From the NCBI GenBank assembly GCA_000320545.1, contig ADNK01003221.1, positions 1 to 48,372 of the forward strand: DNA of 48,372 bases, read 5' to 3'. Source of the DNA: Bigelowiella natans CCMP2755. Its lineage: Eukaryota; Cercozoa; Chlorarachniophyceae. Under the pieces are notes generated by a model. The model saw only the letters and a program-made list of their open reading frames with translations. It had not been told where the DNA came from and ran no database searches. The translations under genes were made by a program, and so were the position numbers. Below are positions 31,161 to 43,742 of this stretch, piece by piece (position 1 is the first letter of the stretch; each line of letters opens with the position of its first letter).

Positions 31161-32428
31161 AGTAACGTGCTTATTGGTCGGATGCAGATGATGTAAAATA
31201 AACATCAAAGTGGCCTTCGGAACAAAATTGATGAACTATTACTGCATTGCATCTTTGTTTGTGTGAATGCCCCACATCTGCGCTGTTTTTGCAAATACCA
31301 CTATAAATTGCAGTAGACACAACGTATATCCCACAACTAAATATGAAATGTCATAGTGCATACTGTGTTCATAGCAATTACTAGATTAGTTACATATCTG
31401 CGTCAGTCAGCATACAATGCTAGAATGATACGCCTTACTAGACAGATCGAGCTGTAAAAAACTTGTTATTGTTGACACATGAAACCCCTTTCATGCGAAT
31501 TAGTTACGTACAACTATTCTAGTATTCATACGTAGCTAGGTAGGCACATATTGCGCGCTCATATTTCTTACATAAGCACATCTAGATGACATACGATACT
31601 AGCATGCTAGCATGTATGTGTGCACACTAGCTAGCTAGCAGCACCGCGATGCAGCACATGTCCAATGCCAGCTATTTCAGCTACACACTGCTCATGCATG
31701 CATATATCCAGATATGCATGGCGGCTAGCGGGCGCGCTGTCATGCTAGCTAGCACACATAGAGCACGCTAGCACGGCTAGACGGGCACAGCTGCATGCAC
31801 TGCTGTCAGACTGTATACTAGCTAGTGCATGCATAGCATTAGAGCATGCTAGCATGATGCATGCTAGCATGGCTTAATTTGAGACACAAGCCAATCTAGC
31901 AATCTAGCAATCTAGCAATGTTGCAGGTTTATGCTGGATGCGAATGCTCTGCGCATGCTGTCTAGCTGCTAGCTAGCTAGCTAGCTAGATGTCTAGATGT
32001 GTCATGAGCACTAGCTAGACTAGAGCATGTTAGGTAGCGCATTTTCCATCACATTGCATTGCTACAGCATGAGTACAACTAGATAATCGCACGCACATGC
32101 TGCACATCTAGACATGTGAAAGTGTTAGATGATGGGCTTCATCAATTTGCCGATTCGTAGGTCGCATGCTTGGAATACTAGCTAGCATGGGCTTTCCAGG
32201 AAGGGGATCGCCGCAAGGGTTATTCTAGCGGTGTGTCGTAAATTTGACATGCTTCAGTGTATATTGATCACATACATGAAGCAAGCGGAGATATGATGCA
32301 TGTTGTGTATGATAATAAGTAATAATTATATCCACGATTGGTCCTTAACCCTGAAAATCCTATATCAAATCACTTTTCGAAACGTAGCGCTAGAGCGTAC
32401 GCAGCTGCCAAGGACGGTTGACAAATAT
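31161..32428. other. Convergent spacer, very dense in CTAG/CATG palindromes
   Basis: This is the 3'-3' gap between POLR3C and the ARF-like gene. From about 31,540 to 32,200 it is built largely of GCTAGC, TGCATGCA, GCATGCTAGCATG and CTAGCTAGCTAG words, plus three TCTAGCAA units at 31893-31918. The spacer motif occurs exactly at 32103-32116 and almost exactly at 31989-32001. There are no coding or RNA-gene signals. Confidence 0.65.
32103..32116 (+). repeat. Spacer motif CACATCTAGACATG
   Basis: Third exact copy of the 14-base motif. A 13-base reverse copy lies about 100 bp to the left (31989-32001). Confidence 0.6.
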
Positions 32429-33048
32429 TCATCCCTTAGCTTCATTTTGATACGAAGATACAGGCTTCATATTTTCAGATAACCACGTAATAGCCTCTTT
32501 CAGCCCTTGACCAGTTTTTGCAACAGTGGGGAAAATGTTGTGCTTTTTGGTGGTAATTTTCTCCAACTCTAACTCTTTCGACATTTCATCGGTCTTCATC
32601 GCCCCTTTCAGGTCCATTTTGTTTGCCAGAATGAGAAGTGTAGCATACTTAAGCTCCTCTTCTTTCAGAATTCCATGCAACTCCTTCTTTGCAACCGCCA
32701 TCCGGTCCTGTAGAGAGACAAATTAGGCCGCAGTTGCAATGTAGTGTAATTTATTCCTACCTTATCTGTGGAATCTACAATGAAAATGACTCCGGAAGTT
32801 CCTCGGTAGTAATGTCTCCAAAAGGGTCTGAGTCTCTCCTGCCCTGCCACATCCCATACTACAAACTCCAAATTGCCAAACTTGACCTTCTCTACGGAGA
32901 AACCAATTGTAGGAACTGTCTCCCCTTGCTTACCGATCATCTGCAATAAAGTAGTCGTCTTGCCAGCATTATCAAGCCCTAATAGAAGTACACGCAGCTG
33001 CTGGGACCCAAATGCTGCTCCAAACAGCTTCGAGAAGAATGATCCCAT
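32429..33048 (-). CDS. ARF/ARL-family small GTPase, 188 aa
   Basis: A membrane-traffic GTPase. Two exons: 33048-32761 and 32707-32429, with a 53-base intron. G2 after the initiator Met (MGSFFSKLF) predicts N-myristoylation and an amphipathic helix. The P-loop is GLDNAGKTT (24-32), switch I contains PTIGF (46-50), switch II is WDVAGQERLRPFWRHYY, the guanine box is NKMD, and a VAKTGQG-type G5 motif follows. The DVAGQ sequence carries Ala where nearly all ARFs have Gly (DVGGQ); the catalytic Gln is present. It is closest in feel to ARF/ARL1/ARL5, but I cannot name the subtype. An upstream in-frame extension to 33108 was rejected because the MG start carries the myristoylation signal. Confidence 0.92.
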
Positions 33049-33960
33049 TAGTTTGTATGGCCTCTGATTACAACAAGAGAAAGAGAGATATGTGAGGATG
33101 GTTTTCACACAGAATCACTTGAATATGCCTTTGATAAATGTTGAAATATTGTCATGAGTTCGGAGATGAAAGTTATCAAAGGAAGTAAATAACTGTAAAG
33201 GTACAGATGGAAGATTAACCGTTCTATCTATCGCCACTATAGCAGAATGATTCCCCGTGCATGGACTGATTCTCTGCAATTTTCATCTAGCAGCCTTGTA
33301 AAAGCTGAGAGCTTGATTTCTGTCGCTATCAAGCTAGAGACTATAATATGGACTAAAAAATCCGACAGGATGTAGGCTCCTACACTTGGTGGTAACGTTG
33401 CCATCGGATTCACGCAAAAGAAGGTTTAAAATTTGGTGGCGTCATCACCATCGAATTCTAATTCGATTCTCTGATAATTTTCTGCTTAAGTTTTTTTTTG
33501 CGCATTCTCAAAGATCCATGCAATAATGTATTTATATCGATATCGAGAGGTTAAACAAATATAATACAGTAAATGGGGGAAAGATATAACGGAGAAGGGG
33601 GGGGGTAGGCGTAGGTACTTTTTTCAGATCTAGTGCCTCTCCGGTGTACGAGGCCAGACAACACAAATTCCACCATATTACCACGTTAGAGGACTATTCC
33701 TATTCGAAATACCCTGCGTTTAATATTACATATAAGTTTGTCTTACTATTGATGTGAATTTCTACATTCTCGACGACATTTTGCATAAAAATTGATGAAA
33801 ATGCACGCTAGTATTGCATGAGTCTTAAATTGGTACGATCGTACAAGGAGTTTTCAAGCAAATGACACATTATTCGGTGACAATAAAGCAAAGACAACAG
33901 GACACTCGCGCCAACCGACTATTTATGAAATAATAATAATAATTCGGGTGTTGATAATCT
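33049..33960. other. Upstream region of the ARF-like gene, nothing recognised
   Basis: AT-rich DNA with a G-run near 33596-33606 and no family signal. It probably holds the leader and promoter of the ARF-like gene. Confidence 0.4.
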
Positions 33961-34700
33961 TTGTCTCCGAAATCAAATCACATTTCATGGATGTGGATAT
34001 GTGAGTATCATGGGGAATTTTTAAAGTGCACTGCGAATACAATACGATGGCGATGTACTGCTTTTGGATCCATTTTCGAAACAATACTTCGAGAGTGGTA
34101 TAGTGAACAATGCCCTCATAATTTTGCTTACAGTAGTATGCACCAGTGGATCAATTTTGCGTTGGATCAAGCACTACGCTGTACGATGTATTCTGCCGAT
34201 ATGCGTATCAGAATTCTTAAAACGCTCAGATATTTTTGCATTATGGGCTTCCTTTTCAAACATGTACACGCAATAAATAACTGGAAGTGTGTTAAAATAT
34301 GTTCATGGTAAGTGAAAATTGTCCTCTCTCTGATCACGACACCAGGATTTATTTATAGCCCCGAGAGGGGGAATTAGATATTGCCATGCGTCTCCGATAC
34401 TATAAGGCAGATCAAAGCTATTGGGAGAAGTAATGCTAACTAAGGATACAGCTTATGAAAAGAATGTCAGTTTGGAAGAGGAAGTAGAGGAAGAGAGCGA
34501 GTTTATCGAGGAGCTGAAAAAATCATTGAAGAAAGACAAAGATACTCAGAATCAAAGTTAGGGAGACCAGAATGCAAATTCTAAAGCTGCAGTAGCAAAG
34601 CAAAGAAATGTGAACGAGAAAAAATGAATTATAGACGCAAGAAGAACATAAGGATGAAGAAGAGATACAAAATTTCAAGAATTCCAGTCCACTAGAGGTA
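33961..34700 (+). other. Uncertain plus-strand coding region, possibly a decaying gene
   Basis: Exon-like pieces occur one after another: an open stretch ending at a good donor (TTCATG/GTAAGTG at 34311), one with HQWINFALDQALRC and SADMRIRILKTL, one after an acceptor at 34360 encoding EGELDIAMRLRYYKADQSYW, then an acidic piece (VSLEEEVEEESEFIEELKKS) and a basic Lys-rich piece before 34700. Phases do not join without hitting stops, so either exons are missed or the gene is broken. Family unknown. Confidence 0.3.
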
Positions 34701-35833
34701 CTTATCCCCTTCGAAGCACATCTTTCAGTGGTGAATTAGTCGATATCAGTATTCAGAAAACAAAAGCGGCTATTTTATTACTGTTTATCGATTTGAGTTC
34801 TGAAAATAAACGATGATTATAACAATACACTAATTCTGCTCACTTCATGCTTTGTGTAACATATACGCATGCTGCAATGCTAAAGTAATTCTATTTTCCT
34901 AATCACTAGAATGATGCTAAAATTTCTCATTGTCATGGTTGCTCCGAGCAGGACACATGTACTATACTCTAAATCTTGTGACAACATGAAAAGGAGCATT
35001 ATCTAACATTTTTTTTGCGCTCCATGAACCCTAGAACGCTCACAGCATACCAGAGACACCTCGCAATTGTGGTAGCAGCTCATGGCACATGGTGGACACA
35101 CAGCTCAATCATTCCTAGATTCATTCATGCGATCGTTGTTGTTGCTCTTTTTTCCGCGGGCGGCCTACGCACACACAATGGCAGTATTTGACCGTCGTTC
35201 ATCGCATCGCCCCCCAGCATCAGCTGTGAATATGTGCTAGCATGGGGATGCCATGTTCCCAACAAATGTCATGACATGCGTAGTCCCAATATACTAAAGA
35301 AATGCTCTTTGCATGTTGTAGCAATACAACATCTGTGCATTTCAGATGCACGTACGTGAGTCATGATGCTCATGTGTTCACATTGTGCACACATGTACCA
35401 GTCTACCAGTGCACATTCTATTGTGCGCCACACACTACACACACACGCACATACACACACGTGCTAGCGTGCATGCAGGGACATGATCACGTATCTCTAA
35501 ATATGGCAGGTAAACTAGCGATTTGATTGTTGCGCTGTGCGTACAGCTGATAGTATAATAGCGTTCGTCGATAACAGAAGTTGTGCATGATTCGTGACAA
35601 AGGACTCACTAGCAAAATTGCACTTGCTAGCATGTGAGCAGTTCGTACTCATTAGAACGTCACAAGACCTTTCACATTTGGATTCGTGTTCAAGAAGACT
35701 CTCGACACACATCTGCATGTGTACGACATATGTTTATAATAATCAGAGCCAAATATAATAAATATGTCCATGCTGCTTTGATGATAGAAATTTTTTGTTG
35801 CTCATCAAGTTGACACACAGGGTTTACTTTTTA
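34701..35833. other. Spacer before the 3' end of DCTN3
   Basis: This has the same character as the other spacers from about 34,990 onwards: CATG, GCTAGC, ACGTACGTGAG and CACAC(G/A)CAC words. Open frames at 35269-35718 occur on both strands and show no splice or family support. Confidence 0.5.
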
Positions 35834-37317
35834 CTATGTTGTGTTTGCCTTGCAATGATTTAAGAATGCATCCCATTTTAAGAACCTTTTTGTCATTGTC
35901 TGGATCTGTTTTAATCAAATAAAGTACATTATATCTTTAGAATACTCGCCTTTCTTAAACGCATTTCTCATACCAAGGTATTGTACGAATTCATGATAAC
36001 TTCCACTTTAGATTGTAAATGCAAAGCAGCTTGCATTTGTCTTGACATCAGAGCCTCAGCACGTAAAAGAGTCTATTGATATCCAAGTATCAGTCAAAAA
36101 ATTTCTTGTGCCTAAATCATTTGGAGAACAGCACGTTCTAGCATCCAGGTATCACCTTTTCGACAATCAAAGGATCGTGACTAGACTCTTTCTCTAGAAC
36201 GGATTGCAACTCTTTAAGCTGAATGTCATCCAAATTCAGTATTAATCATGGTGTTGCTCTTTTTCAACTCCACAATCCGATTAATAGTGACCAACCTCCC
36301 CCCTCTTTCGACATTAGGACTCCGTGTTCATTTCTCCAATTGGATAAGAATGAAAACTACTGCCATCAGTACATACTAACATATACCTCGGTCATCATTG
36401 AAGTCTTTTTATTGATCAGGGATATCTGCTCTACAACAAGAGTTCCTTTTGAGCGAATACCACCCAGAATACCTTATGGTAGATTAAAAGGAAGTTTGAA
36501 AAACACAGCTTAGTTGCCGTCGAAATTTGCGATGAACTCATTTTCACATACTCGAAGCGCTATCACGTCCGTCGAAGAAGTGTTCAATCTTATTGAATCT
36601 GGAGAGAAAGAATTAATGAGCAAAAAATTCGTGAGCTATCCGGGATGAAGCTTTGGTATATTATTCACTTACGTTTTCACAAAAGTCTCGAATTCCCTCA
36701 TTTTCTCGTGCTTATTGAGACTATGATCAAAATTGTATGTATTTTAGCCCAGTCACGATGATTCACAAATGGTTTCACGAATATCTTATCGTCTGCTTTT
36801 GAAACCATGCTTAGATGCCTCTGTTGTCCCCTTCCTCTCCTATTCCCCAACTACTTTCCACCGTCATTACCAATTACACCCTCAGCTTCTTACGCTTCTC
36901 CTTCTACTTCTTTTCATGCTACAAATACTACCACTATTACTACTACTACTCTACTACAACTTTTCCAAGGCAAGATGTAAACCACGGATTAGAGAAAGAA
37001 TTGGCCTTGAAACTCTCACAGGCTCCCTGTCAGAATAGAAAATAATGATTCCTGCAGGAAGAAGTACTAATGTTTCAAACTAGATGTTGTTAAATTAGGG
37101 TAAACCTCCTATCTTTTGGCAATCCTCCAATGTCATTTTCAAGTTCTGAAATCTTATAAATGATTATATAAACGATTTGAAGATGTGAAAGGCTAGGCTG
37201 AACACGCATTACTACCCTTTCACGTATGTGTTGCAGTTGCCTGAAATAATCCTTAGTACTACCGCTACCGGCTAACGATTTATTTAGGGACAACAAGCTG
37301 TTTTCCACATCCTCCAT
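35834..37317 (-). CDS. DCTN3: Dynactin subunit 3 (p24/p22) homologue
   Basis: A shoulder subunit of dynactin, the dynein activator. Exons in transcript order: 37317 to about 37100, 36720-36673, 36598-36552, 36430-36387, 36218-36156, 36054-35974 and 35905-35834. Phases agree from 36720 to the stop. The protein is almost wholly helical. The N-terminal RMEDVENSLLSLN resembles the family's RVEELE start. The end, MNSYNTLIQTMTKRFLKWDAF, matches the typical YN...F..WD block near the p24 C-terminus. In between are HEKMREFETFVKTFNKIEHF and LKELQSVLEKESSHD. The join between the first exon and 36720 is unresolved, so the exact length is open. Another small coiled-coil protein cannot be excluded. Confidence 0.6.
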
Positions 37318-39090
37318 TCTGAGACGTGAGAAGATCCAGGTGTTGCTTCTGCTACTACCTGGTCGTATGAAATGAATGATTGCATTAATTGGGAGAAAGA
37401 CCTGGTCGTAGGAAATGAATAATTGCATTAATTGGGAGAAAGTCCTTTAACTGCCCAGCAATAAGAGGGGCTCATCCCTCCTTAAGACACGTTTTGAGTT
37501 TCAACCAATTGAGCCTTACACTACCCAGCTTCTGTGCGATGTGAGATGTGAGTGAAGATACACCTGCTCTCTCTCTGTGAATGAATTAGAAGTGATATGA
37601 TCTTCTGGTTTCTGTACGAGTAGTTGAACAAAAATGCAAAAATGTGCTCAATTTTCCATTGTCGCAGGTCGCTAACCTCCACAATTAACAACTCGGAAAT
37701 GAGTGAGTGCTCGATTCAAGATCAAGGGAACTTGCCATCTGAGAGGAAGAATGCATGTTCGAGAGGGGCAGCACCTTCGAGACATGCATTTCGTACACAA
37801 GGTGCCATCCCAGCGGAAGTTATCTAGGATCCAGTCGTGTGTGATGGCCACTTCTCGCATCTGTGACCTCCTCCAGGTCATCAGTGGGGCAAGCGGGGCA
37901 GCGGGGCCCTGAGATCCAAGTGGTGGGCACCGCCTTTCTTCAGGAACACCCAGTGCAAACCCCTTCTCTCGTCGCAGTCTCTGATTGCATCCTTGCTCTC
38001 AGCAACAAAGCCTCCGTCTGACCATGAGTCAAGACAAGATTCCCGTTGCTCCAGATGACAGTTGCTGGCGTTCGCAACAATGTCTGGATGTGCTCGTCAC
38101 CAAGCTAGCAAGCTTGAGGCCGCGCCAGAAGTGGGTCAAACGCGTGGTGTTCAGCACTGCGCTTCTGTTGAAACGCGCAAGCAAGGCTTTTCTGCAGAAT
38201 CCGCGAGTGACAAGCTGCAGTTTCGCACATGCCTTGCAGAGTGTCAGCGCAGATCGAGCGCTGGCAGCAGCACACAACACTGGACTAGCAGAGCTGCGAA
38301 TCGAAAGCTGGCACGCACGCTGTTGTTGTTCGCGTTTTGCCTCAGCTAGCTCAGATCGATGCCATCTGCATATGATCGATCAGCAATCGATCGCAGCGCG
38401 ATGGGTCTAGGGGTGAGCAGAAATGTCCTTCTCGGCCAGCATGGCATTCAGATGTTGCACGCACATTCATGCGTTTCGCTGATTGCTAGCGCACTAGCGC
38501 AGCCTAGCTAGCAGTGCAGCTGAACAGCACTAGAGCTAGAGAGCACTGCAATCGCATGCCTTGTTCTAGTGTAGGATCAATGTAGGTGCAAACGGGAGAG
38601 TTTTTTTTTCATTAGCGAGCAGACTTGACGTAAATGCAAGTCCATAACGGATGGAGGCACACATGACAACACACATCTCCTGCAAGGTGAACACACATCC
38701 CAACTGGAAGATCCTCCGTTCAAACCGCTTCGGTTGAAACAGTAGACGAATAGTATGGAAAGGGATACAACAACATTAACGACAAGCGTGCGTCCGTCAG
38801 TCGCAATGAGCAAAGTGCGTTTATCTGGTTAGGAACAGCAAATTGACAAGGTGGCTCAACGGTTGGCTTCACCCTTCTAAACTGATCAAACATCAGCTAC
38901 CTAAATGGGTTTTTGCCATTTTGGGTTGCCATTACTTCACAAAATCTGGCAAATACACAAAAAAAGCGAAAGAGGTGAGGGAGAGAGAAGAGATAGAAAT
39001 CTTATGAGGCAAACAGAATGTATGACACCCACAAGAGAATGGCTAATGTTAACTCATCAGATGTAATTCTACAAAAAATGCTTATCAGCA
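37318..39090. other. Long gap between DCTN3 and the GST gene
   Basis: A direct duplication containing GGTCGTA(T/G)GAAATGAAT and TTGCATTAATTGGGAGAAAG occurs at 37361-37402 and 37403-37444. From about 37,660 to 38,600 the DNA is of the convergent-spacer type, with GATCGATC, AGCTAGC and GCGCAG-like words. Open frames at 37703-38410 exist on both strands and are not supported by splicing or homology. A plus-strand gene would fit the alternating pattern, but I could not identify one. Confidence 0.4.
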
Positions 39091-40631
39091 TCAAGAACAT
39101 TGACCAACGGGATATACATAAGGAAATCTTTGTTGATGTTGGTCATAATCATGTCGGTGACATTGCAACACTAACTTTCTTAGCGGGTTGTGACTCTCTT
39201 CATAACCTGCACATTATGGTGGAACTTTGGTTAAATATTGCTGATTCTAGGCAACATGTGCATGTCACAATCATGATTAATTTTTATGACTTTCTACATC
39301 AGTTTAGACCAAACCTGGTCCATGCAATTCGGACTATATTAAATTACCTTCAAGGTTTTCCATCTTCCGCATCCAACACCGAATCATCGGATATTGATCA
39401 AAATCAAGGCAGTCAAGATATTTCTACAGTGATTGAATTGAGAGAAGTTTTCAGCGTTGTAAAATTTATATTCAAACACACACACACACACACAAAGCAA
39501 CTGGATATACAATGTATACATATCATAATAGTAACAACCGGGCCAAGCTGTCCCACTTCGGTGTAGCAACTAATATCAGCCAGCGTGGGGCCTCGCATTT
39601 CTGACTAGAAGAAAGTGCAAGATAATTTATTCAAATTGTATTCTGGAATGAGAAAGAAAGAGAGAGAGAGAGGGGGGGGGGGGAGAGAGAGAGAAATCAA
39701 AGCGAGAATGTGTGGTATTATCTATAGATTGTATATGTATTGTGTTAGCGTAGTTTTTTTTTGTATTATGTGCAATGGAGAGTAAAGAGGGAGTGCACCG
39801 ACGAAACATTTGTTGATGGGACTTATATTTCGTTCCGCTGCATAAGGATGCCACCATATTGTCCCCATTATCATAATCATCATAATCATCATCACCACCG
39901 CCTTTCATATATCAGGATTACATCTACGATGAAGCCACTGGTTCCACTATCGATAATTGACTCTAGCATACCCAGCGTTTCCTTTGCTTTCACAGGATTA
40001 GGTTGATTCTAGTATAACGAAGGTTGGAGGAGAGAAGGAAAAGGAGAAGGAAAAGGAGAAGGGGAAGGCTGAACTTGAATTGTATGACGAACACACACAT
40101 ACACACACACCCAAAGAGAGAGAGAGAGAGGGAGAGGGGGGGGGGAGGGGAGGGGGCCTTTTATACGATTGATTCTGAACTGGGATTAAGTAATGAACCT
40201 TTTGTTTACCACCGGGATTTACAGTGGGGGCGAAAAACGCGTAAGTGGCCTCCCGAACTGATCTGAGAACCACCGTCTAATTTGAGGATAGTTGAAACTC
40301 CTTGTTCCCGTAAATGAGCTAGAAAACAAATATTTCTTTTATAGCTTAAGTAGGAGATTTGCAGCAGCAACCTGTGATGCCAATGCAGATATTCATTTAC
40401 CTGGAAAATGAATAGAAGAACATTTCAGCAACAGTCAAGCTAATTCTAAAGAGTGTTGACTCGCTTCTTCATAAATTCTCAATATTTGACTCTCTTCATT
40501 GTTATTACACCTTGGCACGGAATATAAGGTCAGAAGGGTACAAGTCATACCACTCATTCTTTTCCGCCAGATAAGTCAAAATGGCATGGCTAAGGTTATA
40601 TACATATTCACACATATACACATACATATGC

Positions 40632-40698
<67 letters not shown>

Positions 40699-41169
40699 AG
40701 AAATTTCTGGTTTTCTTTTAATCTATTAAAAAATAAGTTGTTTGCTGTAGGTTTTGCAATTTGATCATCGTCGTAATCCTCATCCCTGCCTAATCTGATG
40801 TACTTCGTATCACCTTTCTGTAAGAACAAAGCCGTTATCATTTAATACAGGAACTGCCTTATGTCTAGAGGGAAATCTGGGACTTTCTGTGTCAACACGA
40901 GGTCTTTTATCATCATCGGAGGCCTGCAAAGTCATGCATCTGAAAAATATGCGTCTGCCAACTGCACAAACATAATGAGTCTAAACCTTATCACTATGAG
41001 GAAGTGAATACACGTGCTGGAAAGCTAGTCCTTTCATTCTGCACGCCCAGAACACCGCACGACATGGTTGGGACCTAAGAAATAGCCAACACGTCGCAAA
41101 GAAAGCTGCAACCTCGGACGTCTGACAAGGGATGCATTACACGAATGTTCCGTAGATCTTGAGCACCAT
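39091..41169 (-). CDS. Glutathione S-transferase, theta-like, 245 aa
   Basis: This conjugates glutathione to electrophiles in the cytosol. Ten exons in transcript order: 41169-41141, 41074-40987, 40923-40814, 40589-40511, 40400-40372, 40318-40239, 39986-39922, 39604-39539, 39423-39348 and 39206-39091. Every phase agrees and the length is typical for theta GSTs. The N-terminal thioredoxin-like domain begins MVLKIYGTFVSQPCRAVFWA, with the catalytic Ser before QPCR, and ends VPVLNDNGFVLTESHAIL, including the cis-Pro and the glutathione-binding ES pair. The helical domain has RAKVNEYLHWHH, ETLGMLESIID, PTLADISCYTEVGQL and QYPMIRCWMRKMENLEGY. One intron carries a long (TA)n run (40634-40690). It is head to head with the DENND4-like gene. 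Confidence 0.9.
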
Positions 41170-41817
41170 TGTCACTACTGCTACTGTTGGTTTTATTGTT
41201 TCGCTTTGTTTTGCTATTTTTAGGTTGTTTCCCGTGTGGTTTTCCGTCTACACAAACACAGCCACGAGGAGTTGGATGTGTGAATAATAATGATAATAAC
41301 ACCCAATGGGATCTAATCTACTCGTACAGGGTAGATCCACTCGAATTTCCGCCTAAAATTCATACTAGCCCAGTCGTAAGAGAAGAATCAAAGACAATTA
41401 GGAACATCTTGTTGGTGGTTGCATGTCGCAATCAAAGAACCAAGCATAAATGGTGAAATCCTACGTTTCATGATGTCGCGATAAAAGAATCCATGTCGAA
41501 ATGGTAATTCCATGGTTTGTCGCACCATCGTTATTCCTCTTGTCTCATCGATTTGTAGACGATTCACCGACGAACGTTTACCTTGAGTACCTCACACCGA
41601 TACAAGATACATGTTAAGTAGCAACATGGAGACTGCATGCTGCTAAGAGGAACCGCGCTGGGTTAGCCGTGACCCATCTGTTCCATCTAACAAAAGAAAG
41701 GCAAGTGTATTATCCTCCTCAAGCTCAATATCAAGCTCACTATTTTTTGGTCAGGAAACCGGACAGCAGTCTGCGACGAGCATTTTCAGTGTTCGGTCGC
41801 CGTTAAATCAACACAAA
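41170..41817. promoter_or_regulatory. Divergent region between GST and the DENND4-like gene
   Basis: A 648-bp shared upstream region. It contains a duplicated phrase near 41447-41515 (AAATCCTACGTTTCATGATG and TAATTCCATGGTTTG-like, each after 'tggtgaaat'/'aatggtaat'), which may reflect a local duplication. No core promoter motif was defined. Confidence 0.4.
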
Positions 41818-42051
41818 ATGATGTCATCAATGCCACAGCGGCCTTCACGCCTTGTTGAATACTTCGCAACTTGTGGAATTTCCGAAGATTCAACGCCAAT
41901 CCCAAAAGATGGTAGTCCAACTCATCAAACATAGCACACATTTACCCACCCACCCACACGCACGCCATCTCCACACAGTGTTATGAAGAAAAATAATGTC
42001 ACAGACATATTTATGCGCTCATGATACGAGCTATAAATACTTACATTTCCC

Positions 42052-42113
<62 letters not shown>

Positions 42114-42706
42114 CTACAAATCAAAATTAACGTACTTCTTCGCAGATCGTCTGCCAATTGTTAGTGTTGCCATTATTACCGAGAAAGAGGAGCTTCAGCC
42201 TGGGTATAGCAATAAATTGAACTTGCACTTTGGTCGTGGTATTTAAATATAAGAAATTTGAAATCACACGATATTATCAACGTACGTCAGATGGGAGTTG
42301 CTGCAGTATACCGTCTCTGGAAACATTGCAAGTGTGACAGGATCTGGGTAGGAATAATTATAAAAATAATAATAAATTGATTGATAGAAGGAGTAACTTG
42401 CGATTATTGTGAAGTAATCTCGGTGTTATCATTTCTACGTCTAATCAACTACTCCTTCTTCCTGATCATAACATCATAACCATTCATTAAGTGTGTTCTC
42501 GACGAAGACTTACATCTGTTTCGAGAGGGTTGTACCACTATTCCCTACTTGCTACCTCATATTATTAAATGTGTAGTATCCACACTCACTGATAACTACT
42601 ACTCCCCTCTCTGCTATTTATACTGCTCTATGATCGATAATTGAACATGAGTGAACGATATCCCTACTACGTTATTGTAGCACATCATCTTAATCACCAT
42701 CATCAC

Positions 42707-42740
<34 letters not shown>

Positions 42741-43704
42741 TCCCATATGCCTCCTTTCTCTCCTCCTGATCCTCCTCAACGTGAATAATAGGGAAGAATA
42801 GTAACGGTTCTTCTTCTTCTTCTTCTTCTTCTTCTTCTTCTTCTTTTCTTCTGTCTGTATCATCATCAACAACAACAGCAGCAATAACAACAACATCTAC
42901 TTACTACCTTAGGGTAACCGTAGTCCACCTGTCACAGATTTGCAAATTATGGTTGGAAATGACCCCAAACCTATGGGTACGACTACTGCTACTACTTTCT
43001 GCTGCTAATTCTAAGAAAACAGAAGCAAAAACGACCGATTTATGCAAATAAATTAAGATAACATACAAAGTTGATGGATAGATGGATGAAAATATGCACT
43101 ACTTTCATAATACATCTCTCTTTTATTCCATGTGTCCAACACCAAGAACCTCTTTTATCATCATTATCATCATCATCATCATCACTGCCATCAGGATACA
43201 CTAAACTTGCTCACAACCTCAACAAGGTAAGAAGGATCCATGATCATCAGATAGATCATTTTCTGCTTATTATGTGCCAATCATCATCATCATCATCATC
43301 ACCGTCATCATGTTTTCTTGTTCTTTATTTACAGTCGGTTTTGTCTTCTGTTTGGGCAGTATTATGCTGTTGTCTGTCGCCATTGCTCCTTCATTGCTAA
43401 CGCGGTTTAATTGCCTTCCTCGACGTAATTTAGGGTGGCATCGGCAAGGATGTGTTTTTGTGCTACACTCACGCTTATCACATGGGTTGGTTGTTGCATC
43501 ACGACGTATCATAAGAAGAAGAAGCAATTTTCATTTCATATTATATACCTCTATGGGGAGGGGCGCTCTTGAGAATTGTATCCTTGTTTACTTCCATTCT
43601 ATGTCTTCATCTTCACGGGCATGGACAACTAACTGTGGATGATGTTGTTCTTTTGGGTTCATCACACTCAACTCTCTCTTTCGCTCTGCTTTGTTATCAT
43701 TTGT

Positions 43705-43742
<38 letters not shown>

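Noticed and set aside
37703..38410. Several plus- and minus-strand open frames of 69-141 codons
   Set aside because: Multiple frames are open on both strands in spacer-type DNA, none recognisable. The 141-codon frame could be real but is unsupported.
39018..39566. Long plus-strand open frame (182 codons)
   Set aside because: It is antisense to three GST exons (39604-39539, 39423-39348 and 39206-39091) whose phases and theta-GST motifs fit exactly, and it ends in a CA repeat. Coincidental openness is the better explanation.
40608..40841. Minus-strand exon candidate KGDTKYIRLGRDEDYDDD with a 31-base intron before it
   Set aside because: The GST frame needs the donor at 40814 (TE/AG) joined to 40589 (C/HAILTYLAEK). 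This candidate lies wholly inside that intron, so the ultra-short intron is not real.
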